A stretch of DNA of 64,000 nucleotides from Cliona cf. orientalis (Eukaryota > Porifera > Demospongiae > Clionaida > Clionaidae): contig OZ005692.1 of the NCBI GenBank assembly GCA_963930775.1, positions 10,397,029 through 10,461,028 of the forward strand. The letters are read 5' to 3'. Shown in pieces: positions 46,963 through 63,547 of this stretch (position 1 is its first letter; each line of letters opens with the position of its first letter). The notes below the pieces were generated by a model that saw only the letters and a list, made by a program, of their open reading frames with translations, searched no databases and was not told the DNA's origin. The translations under genes were made by a program, and so were the position numbers.

Positions 46963-49737
46963 TCAGTCTGTCTGAGTAGATTGATCAGCCAGCTGTGGCG
47001 TCGACTTCTTCGTGTCAGGGGACCGATTCACTTTGATCGCGGGAACATCGGGCAAGCTGAGCTTACTGGTCTCCAACGCTATAGGGGAAATCGAAGGATT
47101 GGGACTCAGACTCAGATTCTGTTGCTGCATAGGAATAGTCTCCAATTGCAAATGGCTCACGTTAATAATGTTGGTATCAGTGCCGGTGTGACCATGCTCC
47201 TTGCGGATGGTCGAACAGAGGTAGTAGATTTTTGGCATAAAGAGGCAGCAAAGAGTTATGGAGGCGTTTAGAATGATCGTTAGCATGAGCGATCCCGTCT
47301 GATAGACCACGCCAAGCGTGGCCGTAGCGGTCAAATATGTTGGGATAAAAGCGATCCACAAAATGCAGAGTGAGAACATAGTATAGTTGATGAATCTCGC
47401 TTCGTTGTAATTCTGTGGTACAAGTCTCGTTCGAAAACCATAGTACGTTGTCACCACAAGTAGTAGAAAGCTGTACACTAAGGATATCGCGACTTCTACC
47501 ACTGTCGATTCACCACAGATCAGCTCAGTTCTAAAATCACTGTATATGAACACAATGCTCGGTCTTTCAGCGACTAACCAGATGGTCGCTATCACGATTT
47601 GAACAAAGACAAGTGAACCAGTAATGACGATCTGACTCACTGATCCGATGAAACGGGGAGGTTTGGTGATAGCTTCACGGTTGAAGATGCGATGGATTCG
47701 ATTGGTTTTCACAAGAAGAGCGCTGTAGCATATGGCGAAGCAAAATCCTACGAGAAATCGACGCAAACCACAGACCCAAGGTGCTGGCCTAATGACGAAA
47801 AATATGGGTAGCAAGTAGCAGAGTAAGAGTCCAATCAGTAGGACGGCACTAAGCTCTCGGCTCGACCCCTTGACAATCTCATGATTGTAAAAAACAATGA
47901 AGATTACCATCACAGTGATGGTTGCTATGATACCAGCAAACATCAGAATGGCGGTAACAATCGACCAAGCGTCAGTCCATGTCAAAAAGGTCACGGGTAT
48001 TGGTACGCACCCGGTTCTTCTCTCATTCGGCATGTCTCCTTGTCCACACGTTTGACACCTGCGACCGTCACTGTATTCGCGAGGATTCTGGCACATTCTG
48101 CAGATCCAGCAACATTCGGTTTGACCGGCTATGGGCTGGGGGATCTCCCCATCGTTACACGGAAGGCTGCATGAAGACGTAGGTACTATCGAAGCATTGG
48201 CCTGGTTCCATTGAATAAGCTCGTTTGAGATTTCCAGAGGTATATCGAGGGCTCCGTCCCACCTACCGATCGTCTCGAAGGAGTAGTTTCCATACGTAGT
48301 CAGTTGTAGGTTACTGACGGTGTAGATTGCACCCTTTGGGTCACCATTGTTGTCAAAGGCAACCACTTCGGTCGAAAAGCCAGGACTGAATGACACATTG
48401 CGTAGGTAATTAAGAAGGAGCTCCCCCTCAATGGCTACACCTCCTGATCGGTTGGTCAAAATTGCTTGACAAAGTCCAGGGCCCCCTCCACAGAAATCTC
48501 GCTGTAGATTGTGAATCGCATATGCAAACGCATACACAGCGTCGATTGCTGGAGTAACGGTGCTAGTCTGTAGGGAGGTAGATTCAAGAGTGAAGGTTTG
48601 AGCATCGAGATCGCATTCTTCAAATCCAGCACGTTCTCCTAAGCTACAGTTGAAGATTTCTTCCCAGTATGGGCCAAACCAGGGATTAGCGGTATGAGTG
48701 CGAGGATTTAGCGACAGAAAATGTTGCTCAAACTTGTCGTTCGAAAAAGTCTGCGGGTCAACACTGAGCAATCCCGGTACGGTATCACGCAATTCGTTAG
48801 GGATGTTGGTCCCCCATCCATCGCTCCCAAGCCATGTTAAATTTCTTGCGGCAAATTCAGGATCTGTCTCACGCATTCTTTTCACGGCAGTGAATAGGCC
48901 TGTAGCCGTGTTTCTTGTAGCAAAGAGTACAATAACAGTGGCATTGTTTATCCAGTCATTGGCGAGATTGTCTCGGAGAATACTCTCGAATTCTTCAGTG
49001 GCTGTTGAATCTTGTGGGAGGCTTATTGAAACTGGAGTGGCGATGCATCTTAGGGTTGAATTTCGTCTCTCGAGTTCATCAACAAAAGCTGTGATCCCAC
49101 CTCTACCGTATACATCGTCCGTATGCATTGCAACCACGTACGTCCAATCAAATTGCTCCACTATGTCCACCAAAGCTTGTGCCTGGTTAGAATCAGATGG
49201 AACAGTGCGAAGAAAATAGTCAAAAGTGCTCTTGTCGCTGAGAATATCGGCAGTAGAGGCATAACTAATTTGTGGGATCCGAAAAAGACGCAGTAGCCTA
49301 GCAACTGATGTCGAAACGCTACTAAAACCTGCTCCGATCACTCCTGAAATTCCCAAGACCGTACTGCTGTTGTTCCCAATCGTTAAAGTTCTCGAACTAA
49401 CATACTTGATGCTTTCTTCGAGTGCCGTGTTGACATCTCCAGCAGTTGCTCTAATCTCGAAACCTAGAGTGATACCAGGCAGAAAGGTGGGGTCTTCATT
49501 GATCTTTTCGATGGCTAGAGTAACAGCCTCCATTCTGTGAATACTGCGAGGGTTGATGCCAGGATTTCCGAAAATCGAGAAAAGTCCACCAAAAATGACC
49601 AGTTCGTTGTTGGAACTGCTTACATTCTCTGAGATACCGTTCACCCCTGTACCGATGTAGACACGAGAGATGTCTTCTTGACACTCAGCATGGTTTAGCA
49701 AAGCCAAGCACAACAGAAGCAGAGCAATGGTGGACAT
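46963..49737 (-). CDS. Class C GPCR, metabotropic glutamate receptor-like
   Basis: A single exon of 924 codons. Residues 1-19 are a signal peptide (MSTIALLLLCLALLNHAEC). Residues about 45-500 form a bilobed ligand-binding (Venus flytrap) domain with mGlu-type motifs: ISYASTADILSDKSTFDYF and RTVPSDSNQAQALVDIV. In mGlu receptors the Ser/Thr of YAST bind the amino-acid alpha-carboxyl and amino groups. A short Cys-rich segment follows (CCWICRMCQNPREYSDGRRC). Seven transmembrane helices occupy about 585-830 (KTNRIHRIFN in the TM3/loop region, NEARFINYTMFSLC at TM6, CLFMPKIYY at TM7). The cytosolic tail is about 90 residues, Ser/Pro-rich. It probably senses glutamate or another amino acid at the cell surface. 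Lack of introns suggests an old retrocopy or intron loss. Confidence 0.92.
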   Translation of the reverse strand: MSTIALLLLCLALLNHAECQEDISRVYIGTGVNGISENVSSSNNELVIFGGLFSIFGNPGINPRSIHRMEAVTLAIEKINEDPTFLPGITLGFEIRATAGDVNTALEESIKYVSSRTLTIGNNSSTVLGISGVIGAGFSSVSTSVARLLRLFRIPQISYASTADILSDKSTFDYFLRTVPSDSNQAQALVDIVEQFDWTYVVAMHTDDVYGRGGITAFVDELERRNSTLRCIATPVSISLPQDSTATEEFESILRDNLANDWINNATVIVLFATRNTATGLFTAVKRMRETDPEFAARNLTWLGSDGWGTNIPNELRDTVPGLLSVDPQTFSNDKFEQHFLSLNPRTHTANPWFGPYWEEIFNCSLGERAGFEECDLDAQTFTLESTSLQTSTVTPAIDAVYAFAYAIHNLQRDFCGGGPGLCQAILTNRSGGVAIEGELLLNYLRNVSFSPGFSTEVVAFDNNGDPKGAIYTVSNLQLTTYGNYSFETIGRWDGALDIPLEISNELIQWNQANASIVPTSSCSLPCNDGEIPQPIAGQTECCWICRMCQNPREYSDGRRCQTCGQGDMPNERRTGCVPIPVTFLTWTDAWSIVTAILMFAGIIATITVMVIFIVFYNHEIVKGSSRELSAVLLIGLLLCYLLPIFFVIRPAPWVCGLRRFLVGFCFAICYSALLVKTNRIHRIFNREAITKPPRFIGSVSQIVITGSLVFVQIVIATIWLVAERPSIVFIYSDFRTELICGESTVVEVAISLVYSFLLLVVTTYYGFRTRLVPQNYNEARFINYTMFSLCILWIAFIPTYLTATATLGVVYQTGSLMLTIILNASITLCCLFMPKIYYLCSTIRKEHGHTGTDTNIINVSHLQLETIPMQQQNLSLSPNPSISPIALETSKLSLPDVPAIKVNRSPDTKKSTPQLADQSTQTD

Positions 49738-50078
49738 GCTAGCTGTTCAATGTTGAATCTTCTTTCACTGCTGCTAGCTATCATCAGCTTATTGACTAAA
49801 TCTCTTTTGTGTAGTAATTAATAAGGGCTGCACTGCATGCATGCTGTATACGTACAGCTACAGGAAGCAGGGGCACAATTGAATATGTATATATACATAG
49901 TAGTCAGGGACTTCTAGGAAAACTGACCAAGGTTAACTGCGCATGCGTGTGCAACTTCCTATCACGACCTTTACCATATTATATGCACCATAGTATAACA
50001 TAACACACTTTTAATACAACACAAAGACCAAATAGATACAGGTGATAAAAAATTATGGATTTATTACAAATAATGATG
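49738..50078. other. Intergenic between receptor and YeeE/YedE gene
   Basis: Contains the presumed 5' region of the receptor gene and the 3' untranslated region of the transporter gene, both on the minus strand. I see no coding exon. Confidence 0.5.
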
Positions 50079-55354
<5,276 letters not shown>

Positions 55355-55961
55355 GATCCGGGTATATATGAGTTTCGTGCTATTGTAAAGCTTAGCTTAG
55401 TAGACGAGCTGAAATTTAGTATTCGGCTTTATATAAGCGATGCAGGCCGCTGTTGCAGCGATAAAAGGCGATTTGGAGCAGGCGCAGGTGTACGTGACTC
55501 AATTTTCTGGCTACAGCTGGCCTGGTCACGTACACACAGCACTCCATAGCCCCACCCATCTTTAGTGCATTTGCGCATGCGCATTTATTAAATGAATTCT
55601 ACGTGATCAATTTTAATCACTATGTCATGTTAGCCATGGTTTTAGTCACGTTTCCCCAACACACGATAGTATACTAGCATGATACTAGCTATGGGAATTG
55701 ATCGCTCGCTTTAGTACATACGATATTAGTCTCGCAAGCCACACCCTTCAATCTCCGAGACTAACATTGTAGGAGAGAGCCTTCTTCTCTCTCTTTCTTA
55801 ATATCCTCCAGGTGTGCTCCTTCTTGAAATAACCACACTAACATTACACATCATTAACGACGGGAGATATCAATAGAGATACAAATAAGTGATAAAGGAT
55901 AGATATATAGCGTAAGGTCATGGATGGCCCGGTTCCAGCACAATCAGTTTAGATTCAGTCA
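55355..55961. other. Intergenic, 5' flank of the YeeE/YedE gene
   Basis: Between the start codon at 55354 and the stop codon of the next minus-strand Kelch exon. No exon or repeat recognised; presumed promoter region by position only. Confidence 0.4.
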
Positions 55962-56936
55962 TTATTCAAGATGTAGGGTACCCTTGTATACAGTATTCAC
56001 GATCCTAACATTCGATCCAAGCCAGTCTCCAATCCTCCCTCCAATCATCCCGCCAATCACTAAGATCTCTGTCGGTGACAAAACAACTATGAGAGGACCA
56101 GATCTTGGAGCAGGCAAATCACTAACGAGGATCCAGGACTTGGTGAAGCTCGAGTACATGTAGATTTCACTCTTGGAAGGTGACATCCCAAATTCATAAG
56201 TTTCTTGCCCTCCTATAGCAAGAAGGTTGCCAGCTAGCACGGCTGCAGCTGGTTGATAGGTTGGAGTGTTGGGTAGCGTCTTCCAAGCTGACTGAGTGTC
56301 ACTGCTACCACTGTGGGTGGTCTGGTTGGCTGGTACAGCATTGCCAAGGAGATCATCAACTGAGGCATAGAGTGCTTCTTTGAAGTGTATGCCGTCAACA
56401 TATCCACCCAATGCATAGCACATGTTGCCAGTAGCAACCAATGATTTATGGCAACAAGCTCTTGGTAGAGGGTCAGCTCTGTACCACTGTGACGTGTCTG
56501 ATTTGAAGATCTCAACTGCATCCACATACGAGGATGCATACTGTGTGAGTCCTCCTGCCACTAAAAGTGCCGATGGGAGGCTCAAGACATTCACAAACAC
56601 TCTAGCAGTTGGCATGGGAGGAACTGTCTGATTATTCCACACTTGCGATCGTTTGTTAAAGGTGTGCACTTCATTCGTTGCCGAGAAGATCATGTCTCTT
56701 CTCTCTCCCCCGACAGCTACTAGTTTGCCGTTGACTTGACCCATACCAAAATCTTTGACAGGAAGTGGTGGTAGAGTGGTCCACTTGTCTTTTGACGGAT
56801 CGTAGCAGTAGACGAGGTGACATCCTGAAACTTCGGTCATTCCTCCACAGTAGACTTTGCCATTGATGACTGTGCCCCTTCCATTATCCAACTGAGAAGT
56901 AGGTAGTTCTGTGCACAGCTTCCATCTGATGCTTGC
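55962..56936 (-). CDS. Orphan Kelch exon of a kinase-Kelch family member
   Basis: A 325-codon open exon begins after an AATGCAG acceptor (ASIRWKLCTELP) and ends [11 protein letters not shown], stop. All six blades are present (VYCGGM..CYDPSKDKW through ILVIGGMIGGRIGDWLGS). It is closely related to the partial exon at 63548. No kinase exon is visible in the 3 kb upstream on the same strand. The only candidate in-phase upstream exon I can find is the Cys-rich piece at 59387-59591. It may be a remnant, or belong to a gene with a different N-terminus. Confidence 0.75.
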   Translation of the reverse strand, partial: ASIRWKLCTELPTSQLDNGRGTVINGKVYCGGMTEVSGCHLVYCYDPSKDKWTTLPPLPVKDFGMGQVNGKLVAVGGERRDMIFSATNEVHTFNKRSQVWNNQTVPPMPTARVFVNVLSLPSALLVAGGLTQYASSYVDAVEIFKSDTSQWYRADPLPRACCHKSLVATGNMCYALGGYVDGIHFKEALYASVDDLLGNAVPANQTTHSGSSDTQSAWKTLPNTPTYQPAAAVLAGNLLAIGGQETYEFGMSPSKSEIYMYSSFTKSWILVSDLPAPRSGPLIVVLSPTEILVIGGMIGGRIGDWLGSNVRIVNTVYKGTLHLE

Positions 56937-56999
56937 CTGCATTGTATATGAGGGTAATTTTAATAAGATATTACAAAATGAATCACAGCATAGTCAATG

Positions 57000-57660
57000 A
57001 CTTCTAAGCCTTGTACCCAGACCCCCGCCGGCCTCTCCCCCTGTTGGGAAGAGCCTCGAGATCGACAAGGCTAGGTCACTGATCAGGCTTATACCGTAAG
57101 CTTCTGGAAATCTGATCAGTGAAGCATACTTTGGATCTGGTTCAGTACTGAATGTTTTATAATTAAATGAACACTTGACCATGCACTCAGTAGCTGCAAA
57201 GTTGAAATGGTGTGTATGGTAATGGTCGTCAATATAGTGGGTTCACTTCACTGTACAGTTCGATGCCGGTGCCTCAGTTGCAGACTAGCCTAGGATCATT
57301 GGGAATCTGAGAGTGTCTCTGGACTTCGATAGTGAAAAATTTCAAAGCTAAGAAGAACTCAACAGCGCAGTACAGCTAGATTGGTCCGGCGGCACGCTAC
57401 TCATGGTGCGTGCTATATATAGCGCAGGGCTATCTATATATATCCACGGGATTACGTCAGCCTAGAGAACGCGTGAAGTTAGGCCGTCGCTGCTCATCAG
57501 AGAAGGCAACACGCTGCTTGTAAGGTATTCGCTGGATACACGTGCAAGATACTCTACATATTTCACTAAATTTCAAGTCCCAGAAGGGCTCCATCGAGGC
57601 CCTGAATTTTCTCATAATTACCTCATAGATTACCTCATAATTACCTAATAACCGCAAAAA
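57000..57660. other. Upstream of the orphan Kelch exon, nothing firm
   Basis: A hairpin-like AGCCTTGTACCCAGAC...GACAAGGCT motif near 57005-57082 resembles short palindromic repeats at 62878 and 61241. Minus-strand frames here have no recognisable similarity. Confidence 0.35.
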
Positions 57661-57700
57661 AGTAAATTGTTACTGAGTGCATAATGAAAAACTTTGAGAC

Positions 57701-59328
57701 TACGTCCAGAGTCCCTCACGAACACGCCACCATAAATTCGAACTAGGACACATCGACAAACTGCGCATACTCCGTATACGTGTACAATGTTGGGGCGTGC
57801 AGCTTGAGCCGGTTGACCTTCACCTGCCATGTGCTCAACTGAATAGGGAAATCCCCCTGCCCTGAAAGCGAGCTCGCTAGAGAAAGCGAACTGAGAGAAA
57901 CGCCAGAAGGATATCATCGGATAGTCCACGATGTCTTCTACGCTAGGTTCGAATTCTGGGTCCCAACAATCTTTCATGAGCGCTAAACATTTTGAAAGCA
58001 ATTTCATCATCATTACTCATCATTACTCATAATTACCTCATCGGTCGGCCGATTTGTTTTTTTCTAATTGGGACTCTGGACGTAATGAAAAACTTAGAGA
58101 CTACGTCCAGAGTCCCTCATGAATACGCCGCCATAAATTCGAAATAGGACACATTGACAAACTGCGCATGCTCCGTATACGCGTACAATATTGGGCGCAC
58201 GGCTTGAGCCTGTTGACCTTCACCTGCCACGTGCTCAACTGCATAGGGAAATCCCCCTGCCCTGAAAGCGAGCTTGCTAGAGAAAGCGAACTTAATGATA
58301 TCATCGGATAGTCCACGATCTCTTCTACGCTAGGTTCGAATTCTGGGTCCCAACAACCTTTCATGCGCGCTAAACATTTTGAAACAGATTCATCATCATT
58401 AATCATCATTACTCATCATTACTCATAATTACCTCATCAGTCGGCCGAATTGTGTTTTTTTTTTTCTAATTGGGACTCTGGACGTAATGAAAAACTTAGA
58501 GACTACATCCCGAGTCCCTCATAAGTATTGCACCACGCTTACTGTACGCCGCCATAATTCGAACTAGGACACACCGACAAACTGCGCATGCTCCGTACAC
58601 GTGTATATTGGGGCACGTGAGCCGGTTGACCCGAACGTGACCTCCACTGCCATGTGCTAGACTGTATAGGGAAATCCCCCAGAGAGCTCGCCAAAGAAAG
58701 CCACCATATCTCATCGATAGTCCACGATGTCTTCTACGCTAGGTTCGAATTCTGGGTCCCAACAACATTTCATGCACGCTAAACATTTTGAAACAGTTCC
58801 ACAGCAATTACATCATAGGTTTCATCATAAATTTCGTCATCATTTCATCATTACTTTCGTCATCAATTACTCATCGTGCGGCCAAATTTTTTTTTGCGGA
58901 TTGGGACTCGGGATATAATGAACAACTTAGAGACTACATCCCGAGTCCCTCATAAGTATTGCACCGTGCTTACTGTACGCCGCCATAATTCGAACTTGGA
59001 CACATCGACAAACTGCGCATGCTCCGTACACGCAGTATATTGGGGCGCGCGGGTTGAGCCGGTTGACCCGAACGTGACCTCCACTGCCATGTGCTAGACT
59101 GTATAGGGAAATCCCCCCAGAGAGCTCGCTCGCCAAAGAAAGCGAACTGAGAGAATCGCCATATGTCATCGATAGTCCACGATCTCTTGTACGCTAGGTT
59201 CGAATTCTGGGTCCCAACACCCTGTCATGCGCGCTAAACATTTTGAAGCAGACTTCACCCCAATTTCATCATAGGTTTCATCATAGGTTTCGTCAGAATT
59301 TCGATTTGTGAATTGGGACTCGGGAAGT
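57701..59328. repeat. Four tandem units, each bounded by its own inverted repeats
   Basis: Units 57701-58084, 58102-58486, 58504-58915 and 58935-59328 (about 385-410 bp) share sequence end to end and are separated by an AATGAAAAACTTAGAGAC-like spacer. Each begins TAC(G/A)TCC(A/C)(G)AGTCCC and ends with its complement. Units 1-2 have CCAGAG/CTCTGG ends, units 3-4 have CCCGAG/CTCGGG. On the minus strand each unit encodes a fragment like the end of a tyrosine-kinase domain (KCLARMKGCWDPEFEP then EEIVDY). They look like tandemly amplified MITE-type elements that captured part of a gene. Confidence 0.75.
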
Positions 59329-59386
59329 AATTTTACACTGTTTCCAAAACTATGGCTCAAATGGCTGGCTGTATCACTGGACTCAC

Positions 59387-59591
59387 CTTCAGCTGTGGAA
59401 GACAGTGTAGATCACTGAGGCCCGGCGGAGGGGAAGTTGTAGATCTCACAGCCTGACACGAGTCAATACCTGGCCGAGAGCTGACTTGCATATCAACAAC
59501 TGCTTTACCAATCCAGCATGTGGATGATCTGGTCCACGTGGACCGAATTGCGCAACCCACCATCGTGGAGCTGCAAGCCAGCTTGCATTCT
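59387..59591 (-). CDS. Isolated Cys-rich exon, unknown gene
   Basis: A plausible internal exon: acceptor TTTTAG at 59592, donor AAG|GTGAGT at 59387 (phase 0). It encodes ECKLACSSTMVGC, then STCWIGKAVVDM and a Pro/Ser-rich tail. The Cys spacing is loosely like PAN/Apple-type extracellular modules, which I would not press. Its phase would allow joining to the orphan Kelch exon or to a lost gene. Function unknown. Confidence 0.35.
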
Positions 59592-59936
59592 CTAAAATTA
59601 AAAATAATTGCGCAACATGCATACGTATAATACACGTACACGTATATATAGCACAAATCAGATCACATTAAATTTTGCGCATGCACATTGGCATTGCATA
59701 ATAATAATAGGCCATGCCATGGATTTAGTCACGTACACGTATTCAAACACTGATCGATGATAATCAATACATAATACACACACACAATACACAAGTACAA
59801 TTATTATTGTATATATTATTATTAGTCAGCTACCATATACTACGTAGTGCACAATAGGACTAGCTAGCTATGACAAAAAAAAAAAAAACCAAACAAACTG
59901 ACAGTAATAATGTTAGTTATCTTAGCCACATGATAA
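59592..59936. other. Intergenic, AT-rich, nothing seen
   Basis: Simple AT-rich and CA-rich sequence between the Cys-rich exon and the stop codon of the next kinase-Kelch gene. No gene or repeat element recognised. Confidence 0.45.
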
Positions 59937-62644
59937 TTATTTCAGTAGCAGACTAACTTTGTATACGGCGCTGCTCATGCTTGTGCCATCCCATCCTCCG
60001 ATCACCAAGATTTCTGCAAGCGAGAGTACAGCGGCAGTAGTCTTGGCTAGTCCAGGAGCGGGTAGGTCTCCAATATAAATCCAAGAGTTCGTGCTGGTGG
60101 AATATTTCAGTATGCTTGTTTGTACTTTGCTTCCTTCCTTGTTCCATCCCCCTAGAGCAATGAGCGAACCACCCAGAAGAGACACGGCTGGGGAATATGT
60201 TGGAGTATCCGGTAATATTTTCCAACATGAAGGCGAAGCATCAATTGCCCCCATCTTTACCAATTTTTGTTTAGGACTGAAGATATCACTCTGTAACAGT
60301 TCCAGATTACTAGTGCTCTCTTGTTTGGTAAAATTGTAGCAAAGATCTTCTGCTGATACGTACAGGGCTTGGTTTAAGTTCCCTTGATCGTTTGTTCCCC
60401 CCAGAGCATAGTGCTTGTTGTCAGAACCTGAAGATACTATGGATAATCCGGAGCTTGCTTTTGGTAAGAAATTGATCTTCGTCTTACACCATGTAGGTTC
60501 TCCCAGTCGAAAGATCTCCACTGATCGTTTTACTTCATTGAAATACTCTCCCCCAGCCACGATCAAAGTTGAATTGTGACTAATAACAGCTGGGTGAAGC
60601 AGGGCCGATGACATAGGGGGGATTATATCTGACCTCCATGCGTTTCCATCCAACCTTTGCACACACTTGCTCCGCTCAAATTTTCCATCATTAGTCGATG
60701 ATTTCATCTCACCTCCAATGGCTACAAGGTGGCCATCGATTTGACCCAGCCCGAAGTATCTGACAGGAAGCCTAAGCTGTGATAGAGTGGTCCACTCGTC
60801 TTGCGGTGGGTCATAGCAGTAGACAAGGTAGCAGTAACTGTTTTCCGATATATCAGCCACAGTCTCACCTCCACCGTAGTAGACTTTGCCATCCATGACC
60901 ACTGATTGTCCACGGCACATCTTGGCTGGTAAATCATGACACTGTTGACAGCTGATGTTAGCCTGTAGTGACTATTGGAAAGCACCACAATCAATGAATA
61001 ATAAAATTTTAATGTATAGCCCATTAATTTACCAAACGTGCATTATTTACTAGTACTAGCACTTGTGGATAAACATAAATATTCTATAGTATTTGTAGTT
61101 GGTGTACGTGTGGGTGTGACACAAACAGATGGGCCAACCAGTCAATAAGCAGCATATTCTATAGTATTGTGGCCTGGGTATAAGGCTATAATATTATAGT
61201 ATTGTTACAGGGAAAAAAAATTTTATGGCCCCCTTCCGCAGCCTAGCGGCTGGATACAAGGCTAATTCTATGGGTACCGATGGTGGCCTTTTGTACCATA
61301 GCTTACTTTGTTGGATTTCAAGTATTCTACTGCTTGCTCGAGTCGATTTACTATAGAAGAATTATAGGACTCTAATCGTTTCACTTTTGATTCAAGTTGC
61401 AAAATGCGTTCTTTAGCTTCATCCTTTTCACATTGAGATTGCATTTTCTCATCATTTTTATGTTCAGCACTTATAGAGTGAGCTAATTCCAAACTCTCGA
61501 TCGTTTTTGTCAAGTCTCTGATCTGATTTTCTCCCCGTTCAACTTCTTGCACCCTGCTTTCTAATATGCTCCGAAACTCTTTAATTTCTTGCCTTTGACC
61601 TTGGATACATCTCAGCATTTTTAATCGATCGTCAAAAGATATATCTTGTTCAACTAGAACAGCCAATTGGTCAACAATCTCACTGGCATGAGCTCTTGCC
61701 TGGGGGTGATTTTGGATGCATTTAAGGATGAGATCCATCAGAGGATGATCATTTCCAACGGCTCGAAGGAACACCTCACGTCGTTCGGCTTCAGATACTG
61801 GAATCAGTCTACCATCAGGCTCTGTGCGATTTGGTCCAACCTGTGGCTCTGGCCACCTACCACTGAACATGTGGATCATCATAATGCCGTAGGAGAATAT
61901 ATCAAGACTTGTATTGTAGTTGGGGTTGGCTACCATCACCTCTGGTGGCATAAAGGCTAAGGTCCCAGGAGCCTGTAAAAGTTTGAGAGTTTTTATCTGT
62001 AATGGAGTCAGATCAAGAATCCTGGCCACACCCAGATCAGAGATCTTGGCTGTCATGTTGGGACTGAGGAGGACATTATTGGAAGAGAGATCTCGGTGAA
62101 TGATGGCCTTAGGAGCCTTTTGGCTGTGGAGGTAATGCAAACCCAGAGCCACGTCACGAAGGATGGAGCAACTGACCTCCATTGGAAGAACTTCGTGTTC
62201 AGCTGCAGCTTGTATATTCGATGGAGGAATCTGTATACCGTACTGTTGAATACAAGTGGTGAGGTTCATTGGAAGATATTCCATAACCAAGATAGGTATA
62301 CGTGATCTTGCGTCTTCCTCGAAGTACACCCCAAGAAACTGGACAATGTTGGGATGGCGTATCATGCTAAGAATTTTGCATTCTTGTTCAAATCTCGTCA
62401 CAACTTGATTACAGTTGTTATTCAGCAGCATAATACTGGAATTTTCCTCATTAGTTAGTATTTCGTGAATCTTCTTGCCAGCACATTTCACCTTCATATA
62501 CTCTACTTCAAGTACAGTGGCATAGGAGCCTTGTCCCAGCACCTTTTTCGTCAAATTAACACCGGTTAGCTTGTAGGGATTCAAACATTCAAATGTCACA
62601 GGACCATGAGCTATACTTGGAGCCTCAGATACATTCGTCATCAT
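59937..62644 (-). CDS. TKL kinase-coiled coil-Kelch protein, diverged copy
   Basis: Exons 62644-61307 and 60962-59937 join in phase 0 (LKSNK|ANISCQQC) and predict about 787 aa. The kinase has [25 protein letters not shown] and PPE, but carries extra loops after the lysine (TNEENSSIMLLNNN) and before helix D. Coiled coil spans about residues 335-440. The Kelch part has longer loops (for example after NQALYVSAEDL) and lacks the NQTTHSGSSDTQSAW segment shared by the others. Strikingly, the C-lobe stretch (61667-61900) is almost identical in DNA to the array copies while flanking parts are not, which suggests gene conversion. Appears intact and old. Confidence 0.87.
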
Positions 62645-63547
62645 TAACAGTTTTCTGGATCTTTTCTAGCTACTCAGGCTGCAAAAACGCACACTTGTCA
62701 TGCATATCATCATATATAGCACATGCAGGTCACATGAACTATAATTACAGTACCATAAGCCCTGGCCCTTGATAGTAGCTACCTGATCATGAATAGCTAT
62801 AAATCAATCACTATCTTGTGCAGCTGCTACAGATACAATTGTACAAGGCCACTCCACTACTCTATCAGATATAGTAGTAGCCTCGTACCCAGGCCCGCGT
62901 ACGAGGCTAATATAGTAGTTGAATTTAGCCGCAGTAAGCGGAAGCCATACCACAGCCCCAGCAAACCTCAGACCTCATAGTGCATGCCTCTATAACCAGA
63001 ATAACCATGGTTGAATCATGGATCCATGTGACGTGCTTCATAGGCTCAAGAATGAGAGTAGCTACACATGTACATAAGTATCATTATAGTCCTCCTTTCA
63101 AAGTATCATGGGGGCGGGCTGGGTGAAGAAACTAATAATTAATTTGGATTGGCCGCACATTAAGTTAACATTAGGTCTTGTTTGCCAACCAGGACATTAT
63201 CTTTTGTTAGAACTAATTATAATTATAACTCTTGAGTGCTTGCATGATACCTGAGGCTTACTCCATAAAATTTAATATGGATGGCGACTTTCTTCTGGAC
63301 TCTTTATCCTTCAAATGTGCTCGTACTTTTGATTTAAAAATTTTTACATCAGATTCTGGAAAACAATGTTCTGATATTAATAATAATAATTATAGAGATA
63401 CAAATAATCAATAAAGGATTGATCATTGGCTCATGGCAGACTGAGCTTGGGTTTAAATCAATGATCATTCACATTCATTATAAAATTAATATTAATACTG
63501 GAACCACCACCACCTTATACACCACGTAATCAGTTTACACTTGGTCA
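62645..63547. other. Intergenic between two kinase-Kelch family genes
   Basis: Contains a perfect short palindrome TAGCCTCGTAC..GTACGAGGCTA (62878-62910) and otherwise AT-rich sequence. No exon recognised. It includes the 5' flank of the gene at 59937-62644. Confidence 0.45.

Noticed and set aside
57938..57965. tRNA-like B box (GGTTCGAATTCTGGG) repeated in each tandem unit
   Set aside because: No A box or cloverleaf lies upstream at the right distance, and on the other strand the same bases read CWDPEFEP, which better explains conservation.
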